Part shown: positions 58,677 through 64,000 of the stretch, piece after piece | How positions within the stretch are numbered: position 1 is the stretch's first letter | Layout of the letters: the number at the start of each line of letters is the position of its first letter | Assembly (NCBI GenBank): GCA_003008705.1 | Contig: PDUO01000010.1 | Location: 310,001-374,000, forward strand | Source of the DNA: Pezicula radicicola | Lineage: Eukaryota; Ascomycota; Leotiomycetes; Helotiales; Dermateaceae | Direction of reading: 5' to 3' | DNA: 64,000 bases | Made by a program: the position numbers and the translations under genes | Notes under the pieces: model-generated | Seen by the model: only the letters and a program-made list of their open reading frames with translations | The model's database searches: none | What the model was told of the DNA's origin: nothing

Positions 58677-60813
58677 TACTTTATCCATTTTTTTTATACA
58701 CTTCTGTGGTGGCCTTGCATATTTGAGTTTTTTTACTACTCTTGATTTTGATATTTCATTCAAATTGCCTTTCATTTCTAATCTATATAGTTGCGCGCTT
58801 TGTTTAGTTTTGATATTTCCTTTTGGGAAAACAACTTCACTCACTACACTGATATTTTTGTCTTGGACTTCAAATTGGGAATTTTATTTATAGTCACGTC
58901 TTGTCTTACTTTTAAACCATCAACAAATAACGCTCTTTACAATATCACATTTGTTCAATTAGTATTCTTTTTATTCTATGGTGATAATTGCTCTAAAGGA
59001 TGAAAATAATTTGTGCTTGAGTTTGCTCCTGGACTTGTGGGTAGAGGTGAAGTAAGCTATTTGATTTAAGTATCTTACTTGATTTAAGAAACATATTTAA
59101 GTTGGGTAACCCAATTAACTTGGGGTATCACTTCCTTTAAGTAACGCGCTGTTCAGGTAACGGATTACAAAATTAAGCAATTTATAAACTTAATAGACAT
59201 GTATGGCTATACATGTATCTTATACTGTATGTTGCACTTTACACATCTTCTTCCAAACAGCTCTTCGAGTAAGTGTAAATTGTGTAATAGTAGCATGCGA
59301 CTAGCAAATCTATGCTCGTTTAACTTAACTTGGCACTGTCAGAATTTCTTGGCCTTCTTAGGCTTACTGTACTTTACATTGTAATTCAACTTGATTATCA
59401 CGTATCTGTAAGCACTAATCCTTTTAGAAGTCGGCTTGCATATTTGTATCCGAAGTCGACTGTCTACGGACAAACAATCTCTTGCACTGTTACAAGGCCG
59501 ATAAGCATCTACTACTATCGGACGTGGCTGCCTAGCTGATCGGAAGTCACAGAAGTGAGTCGTTTTAAGGTCATGAGGGCTAATGGACTCGGATACTAGG
59601 AAACTGTTTACTTGGTAAAGAGGCTTAACGGAAACTCCGAAGATAGCTTATACACTCAATTCATTCTTAGTCAAGGAAGATAGATATAGGGTTATAGTTT
59701 CTAATACCTGGAACAGGAACGTGAAGTATCTCGCGGTCACGTTAATCATCTTTAAAGAATAGTTCCTGGCCTCTTAAACGTATTATTGGATGTGGAATTT
59801 AATCTTACAGTCACCTCATTGTAACTTCATCAGTGTGTTTCGTCGTTGTCTTATTCGCTTGAACAAAAGTGCCACAACCTTATGGTTACACCTTACACCA
59901 TCGCTTAACTTAACTTGGCGCTTACCTTTCCACACGTGCGGAGTACTCCCTTGTTTTCTTACTGGATCTTGCTCTCTCAAACATTCTTGTGTTACTCCAA
60001 TCCATACCATTTCCTCAGATTGGTGGTTATTTCATGTGAAACCGGAGATTGATGGCCTACATCTATCATTTTTCGCCCCGAGAACAGTTCACAAGATAAA
60101 TCCAATCCGCACCTCCAGGCATTCAGCCTTCCAGCCAGCTACAAGCGCCATTAGTGCATTCCTAACGTTTCTCCTGCGGAGAAATGTGAGTTTTGTCTCT
60201 CTGGGGATATCCGTTGGCAATTTGAAACTGGAGGAGATTCCTCCGGAAATATATTTAACCTATTAGGAATTTAGTCACATTCTCATGAGTGTTTAGAATT
60301 TCGATATCCTTCTTTCACTGGGGCTCACGTCAGTCTTTGAAGGTCAGGCTTTACCTTGGCTACACCATTTTAATGCGGTTAGGATTTCATCAGCAACAGA
60401 TTCCGATATTCGAAACTAGCCTGGAAGTATTCGGAAACGGTACAAACGTTTCTGTCATACCAACTGGTCCGTAAAAGCCAGGTCTAACCGAGTGTATATA
60501 GAAAGGAATCTGACAGCACGTAAGCTCGGTTGCTTTTGCCCGGTAGGTTTACTTTTACACATCATCCCTTGCATGACTGGTAAAAATGCTTGTCCGTTAG
60601 ACGATAATCACGGGCGTTATTCCCAGCGCTGTGGTTCTGACATAACTTGGCATGCTGAACTGATTCACTTGGCAACCGTTGAGAAGGGAGCTCGATGATA
60701 AATATCAGCCACTACCCATATCTTCTCCGAACATGTCTTCAAACTACATTTGAACAATAGATTCCCATCACGAACCACAATCTACCAACAGCCTCTGGCT
60801 TCCTATTTTAGAA
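58677..60813. other. Long intergenic region
   Basis: Holds an AAGT-type low-complexity island at about 59040-59160. Several plus-strand frames, the longest 158 codons at 59790-60266, have no start context, splice structure or motif. The last few hundred bases are the laccase promoter. Confidence 0.45.
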
Positions 60814-63116
60814 ATGAAATTGTTAGAAGGATGTCGTGATATATTGGTCTATATTGGGGCTATCTTCACCTCCACAAACATTTTCGATGTTCAACAACCT
60901 TTGAGTGAGGGATCACTCGAGTTCTCCCCAGCGCATCATCACCATTCAGGCCATCCACCTGTGTTTAAGACCCCCCCAGGTCCTGAACACAGATTCGTAT
61001 GCAAGTACCCTAAGCTTGGGAAAAACTGGAAATATTGTTCCTCACCGAAAGATAGAGGATGCTGGCTCGAAGGACCAAATGGACAAGGGTATAATATTAG
61101 CACTGACTATGAGAATTTTTATCCCGAAGGTATTACAAGAGAGGTACGGAAACCCCGCATAGCTCCTAGTACCCAGACTCAAACCATTTCTGACCCATGA
61201 CCTAGTATTATCTTGAGGTTGATGAAATGCAAATCAATGGTGACGGCGTGATTAATCCAGACGGAAAAGTATTCAATCAAACATATCCAGGTCCATGGAT
61301 TCAAGCATGCTGGGGCGACTTGATCAAGGTCAGAGTGAAAAACAAGCTTAAATACAATGGCACGACAATTCATTGGCATGGAATTAGGCAGCTTGGGACA
61401 ATGGAGATGGATGGTGTCAACGGTGTTACACAATGCCCCATCGCACCACATGATGAATTCACATACACCTTTCGAGCTCTGCAATATGGGACATCTTGGT
61501 ATCACAGTCATTATTCCCTCCAGTACGCTGATGGTGTCCTTGGACCTCTAACTATATACGGACCTGCATCATCTGAGTATGATGAGGCAAAAGAACCAAT
61601 TTTGATCACAGATTGGAACCACCGGAGTGCGTTTAAAGAGTTCCAGCGAGAATTGACAGGAAAGCCTCAAATCCCAATGATGAGTAGTGTACTAGTGAAC
61701 GGAATTGGTAAGTTTAAAAGTGGAAGTCTTCCATTAGTTCGAGCTCATACTTATAATTACAGGAAACTACGCCGGTGCCGACCCTGCAGGTTCTAAGTTC
61801 AGTACAACAGTCGAAAAGGTTTGTGGTCTCACTTCTTCTAATGGATGAACATATACTGAAATCTGGTACCAGGGCAAAAAATATCTTCTAAGGATCATAA
61901 ACACTTCAGTTGATACAACTTATCTATTTAGCGTTGACAACCACGAGTTCACCGTCATGACTACTGATTTTGTACCAATTCATCCTTACAATGTTTCTCA
62001 TATCTTGATCGGGATCGGTAGGTCATCCACCGAGAAAGTAATTCGGTATTTTGTTGCTGAAGTCATATACAGGACAACGATACCATATCGTACTAAATGC
62101 AGAACCCATTGATAATGGCCAACTATCTGACGATGGAAATTACTGGATTCGCGTTATTCCCGCAGATGGCTGCAAAGGATTCGAAACTGGAAATGAGCCA
62201 GATGAAAGACAGGGAATCTTAAGATACAATGCGTCTAGCAGGGGCATCCCAACGAGCATTAGGGGTAGTTTTTCGACGGCTTGTAGGGATGAAAATTATA
62301 CTCGTTTGGAGCCAATATTACCCTGGAAGGTGGACCCGGTGGCTCGAAGCAATAGTAAGTGAAAGCTATATTGTGCAAATCTTCGTATTATTTTCTAAAC
62401 TCAGTAAAACCTAGGTGAAGAATTTGACGTCGGATTGATCAGTGCCCCCGGCAAACCACAAACGGTAGATAACTTTCAGAGATGGTCCTTGGGTGAAGTT
62501 CCTCTCTGGTTGAACTTTTCCAACCCTACTATTATCAATCTGCACAACAAAACATGGGAACAGGATTATGTTGTAATCCCCAAGGACTACCCCGAAAACA
62601 CATGGATCTACCTCGTTATCACAGCTCCTTCCAAAAACGACCTTGAAAAGCATACAAATAAAGGATTCGTGCCTGCAGCGCACCCTGTGAGTCTCTAGTA
62701 TAACAGCAATGTTAAGTGGTAATTAACGTATATCATAGATTCACCTACACGGTCACGACTTTGCTCTACTAGCTCAATCAAATGAGACATACAACTCATC
62801 GACTGTCAAACTCAAATTCGACAATCCACCACGGAGAGATGTTGCTCTTCTTCCAGCTGGAGGATATCTAGTCATCGCATTTAAAGCCGATAACCCTGGG
62901 TCATGGCTAATACATTGCCACATCGCCTGGCATGCATCCAGCGGACTTGCTCTACAGATCTTGGAACGTCAGGAAGCTATTGCTGCAGAAATGACACCTG
63001 CTAGACTTAGAGAAACAAATCGTGTGTGCCGTAATTGGGACAAGTGGTTTAGCAACCCAGAGAATCATTGGAATCCAACGGATGTTAAGGCTTTCCAAGA
63101 TGATTCGGGGATTTAG
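60814..63116 (+). CDS. Laccase-type multicopper oxidase
   Basis: Oxidises phenolic or other reducing substrates with four copper ions. Seven exons (60814-61143, 61206-61707, 61763-61818, 61873-62017, 62073-62354, 62415-62686, 62739-63116) give 654 residues. All four copper-binding regions are present: HWHGIRQLGTMEMDGV, WYHSHYSLQYADGVLGPL, HPIHLHGHDF (across the last splice) and HCHIAWHASSGLALQI. After the HCH motif there is Leu at the axial type-1 copper position. The N-terminus has only a modest hydrophobic stretch (ILVYIGAIFTSTNIF), so secretion is uncertain. The frame is intact throughout. Laccases take part in melanin, pigment and lignin chemistry; no cluster partner is adjacent, and the damaged PKS is 47 kb away. 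Confidence 0.93.
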
Positions 63117-63456
63117 CAAAGCCATATGAGACATTAATGAAATTGACGGATTATGGATGAAGTGGAAGGACCTAACAAGAACGAAAATATTCTGTGTCAG
63201 TAGTGTAGGACGTTTAGTTGAAATCCTGGAGGATATGAATTGTTGCAGGACTATGAGTAATATGGTTTATGACTTTATGTAGCACGTATCAAGTACGATT
63301 TCTTCAACGCAAAGCGTGGCGAGCCTCAAGTATTACATTGCTTCCTGTGTAATGTGACTACTAAGTCTGTCACTTTGTCTCATATCTCTATGTAAGGGGA
63401 GAGGATGCGTCAGTTTTGCAAAAGCTAAATAAATGACTTAAAGTTCCAACCTTGTC
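63117..63456. other. Intergenic region between convergent genes
   Basis: 3' flanks of the laccase and the sugar transporter. Nothing else is seen. Confidence 0.5.
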
Positions 63457-64000
63457 CTAGACATTTGTACCAGCCCTGCTTTCTACCCATTCTTCAGTCC
63501 CCCCTATGTGTCCTTCTCCTTGTTTCGAGACACTTTCCTCAACCTCAAGCACCTCATCTCCCTCGCCATACTTCCTCACAAAGTAGAAATCAATTTCTTC
63601 CAACGAAAGTCCACTTGTTTCTGGAAAGAAGAAAAAAACAACAGCAGCGATACAAAAATTGAAAACTGCTAAGATGATATAAAATCTGAATCCGATATTT
63701 GTTATCGCGATTGGCGTAACTTCGACAATCATGAATTGAAACAACCAATAACAGATATTACCAAGTGCGAGTCCTTTCTCTCTGATTTGCAAGGGGAGAA
63801 TTTCGGCCGGGTATGCCCATGATGGGCCGAGCCATGTCATGGCATTACCGCCGTAATACAAGAATATTAAGACAACAGCGGCTACTCCGTATGTATGTCC
63901 CTTCTTTGCCACATCAGACAGCACTCCAGCCAGAATAGCAAAGATCACACCTTGCCAGAGTGCTCCACCCCAGAGAAAACCACGTCGACCCAATCTATCA
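63457..64000 (-). CDS. MFS sugar transporter, C-terminal part (N-terminus off the right edge)
   Basis: About 181 residues of the C-terminal half of a sugar-porter MFS protein. The family's DRLGRRGFL motif after helix 8 is at the window edge. Helices with GVAAVVLIFLYYGGNAMTWL and SWAYPAEILPLQIREKGLAL (the PxEI/R signature) follow, then VVFFFFPETSGLSLEEIDFY, the PETxGxxLEEID ending of the family, and an acidic tail. No intron is seen in this part. A hexose or lactose-type plasma-membrane transporter is likely; the substrate cannot be told. Confidence 0.92.
   Translation of the reverse strand, partial: DRLGRRGFLWGGALWQGVIFAILAGVLSDVAKKGHTYGVAAVVLIFLYYGGNAMTWLGPSWAYPAEILPLQIREKGLALGNICYWLFQFMIVEVTPIAITNIGFRFYIILAVFNFCIAAVVFFFFPETSGLSLEEIDFYFVRKYGEGDEVLEVEESVSKQGEGHIGGTEEWVESRAGTNV

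Noticed and set aside
59790..60266. 158-codon plus-strand frame
   Set aside because: Composition-driven, rich in His/Cys/Ser without motif, no start context or homologous feature.
1..64000. CRISPR arrays, operons, riboswitches and rRNA
   Set aside because: No regularly spaced direct repeats, bacterial-type operons or conserved RNA cores were seen; the window is eukaryotic.

Overview
The window reads as nuclear DNA of a filamentous ascomycete (Pezizomycotina). Genes carry many short introns of about 45-70 bp with GTRNGT-type donors. The gene set includes a non-reducing polyketide synthase (NR-PKS), a LaeA-like methyltransferase, a GH81 glucanase, a Zn2Cys6 regulator and a laccase. AT-rich, TpA-rich gene-poor blocks contain relics whose conserved Trp and Gln codons have become stops, as expected of repeat-induced point mutation (RIP). 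A Leotiomycete/Helotiales origin is my impression, not proven.

1-15.3 kb is an accessory region. It holds a partial Pth11-type rhodopsin-domain membrane protein (left edge), a LaeA-like SAM methyltransferase (3542-5176, +), a decayed dynamin-family gene (~6480-7190, -) and a large NR-PKS (7253-14072, -). The PKS domain order is SAT-KS-AT-PT-ACP-ACP-TE and all catalytic motifs are visible. One base appears to be missing in the product-template (PT) domain at ~9500, which breaks the frame. AT-rich decayed DNA lies on both sides of the PKS.

15.3-24 kb, all on the minus strand: a one-pass membrane protein of unknown role, mitochondrial EF-Tu, and a lineage-type protein with an HELMH zincin-like motif and one in-frame stop. 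24-30.1 kb has signs of turnover: a tandem paralogue pair with one decayed copy, an HSL-type alpha/beta hydrolase, a 168-bp MITE-like element and a broken SMP-30/lactonohydrolase-like gene.

30.5-54 kb is mostly housekeeping or conserved genes: a membrane-anchored TAP-like S33 peptidase, a GH81 endo-1,3-beta-glucanase, a DNAJC9-like J protein, a Zn2Cys6 transcription factor divergent from an NAD(P)-dependent epimerase/reductase, a small F-box/2EXR-like protein, a vacuolar Ca2+/H+ exchanger and the telomere-capping protein Stn1.

54.8-64 kb: a large protein joining C2H2 zinc fingers to a chymotrypsin-fold serine-protease domain, a laccase-type multicopper oxidase and the C-terminal part of an MFS sugar transporter at the right edge.

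Two cross-window patterns stand out. Introns ending in AAG rather than CAG/TAG recur in at least five genes. Low-complexity islands of imperfect AAGTAACT / CTTGATTCAAGT-like motifs recur between genes. Exon limits were worked out by hand from frame continuity, splice consensus and total coding length divisible by three. They have not been checked against RNA.
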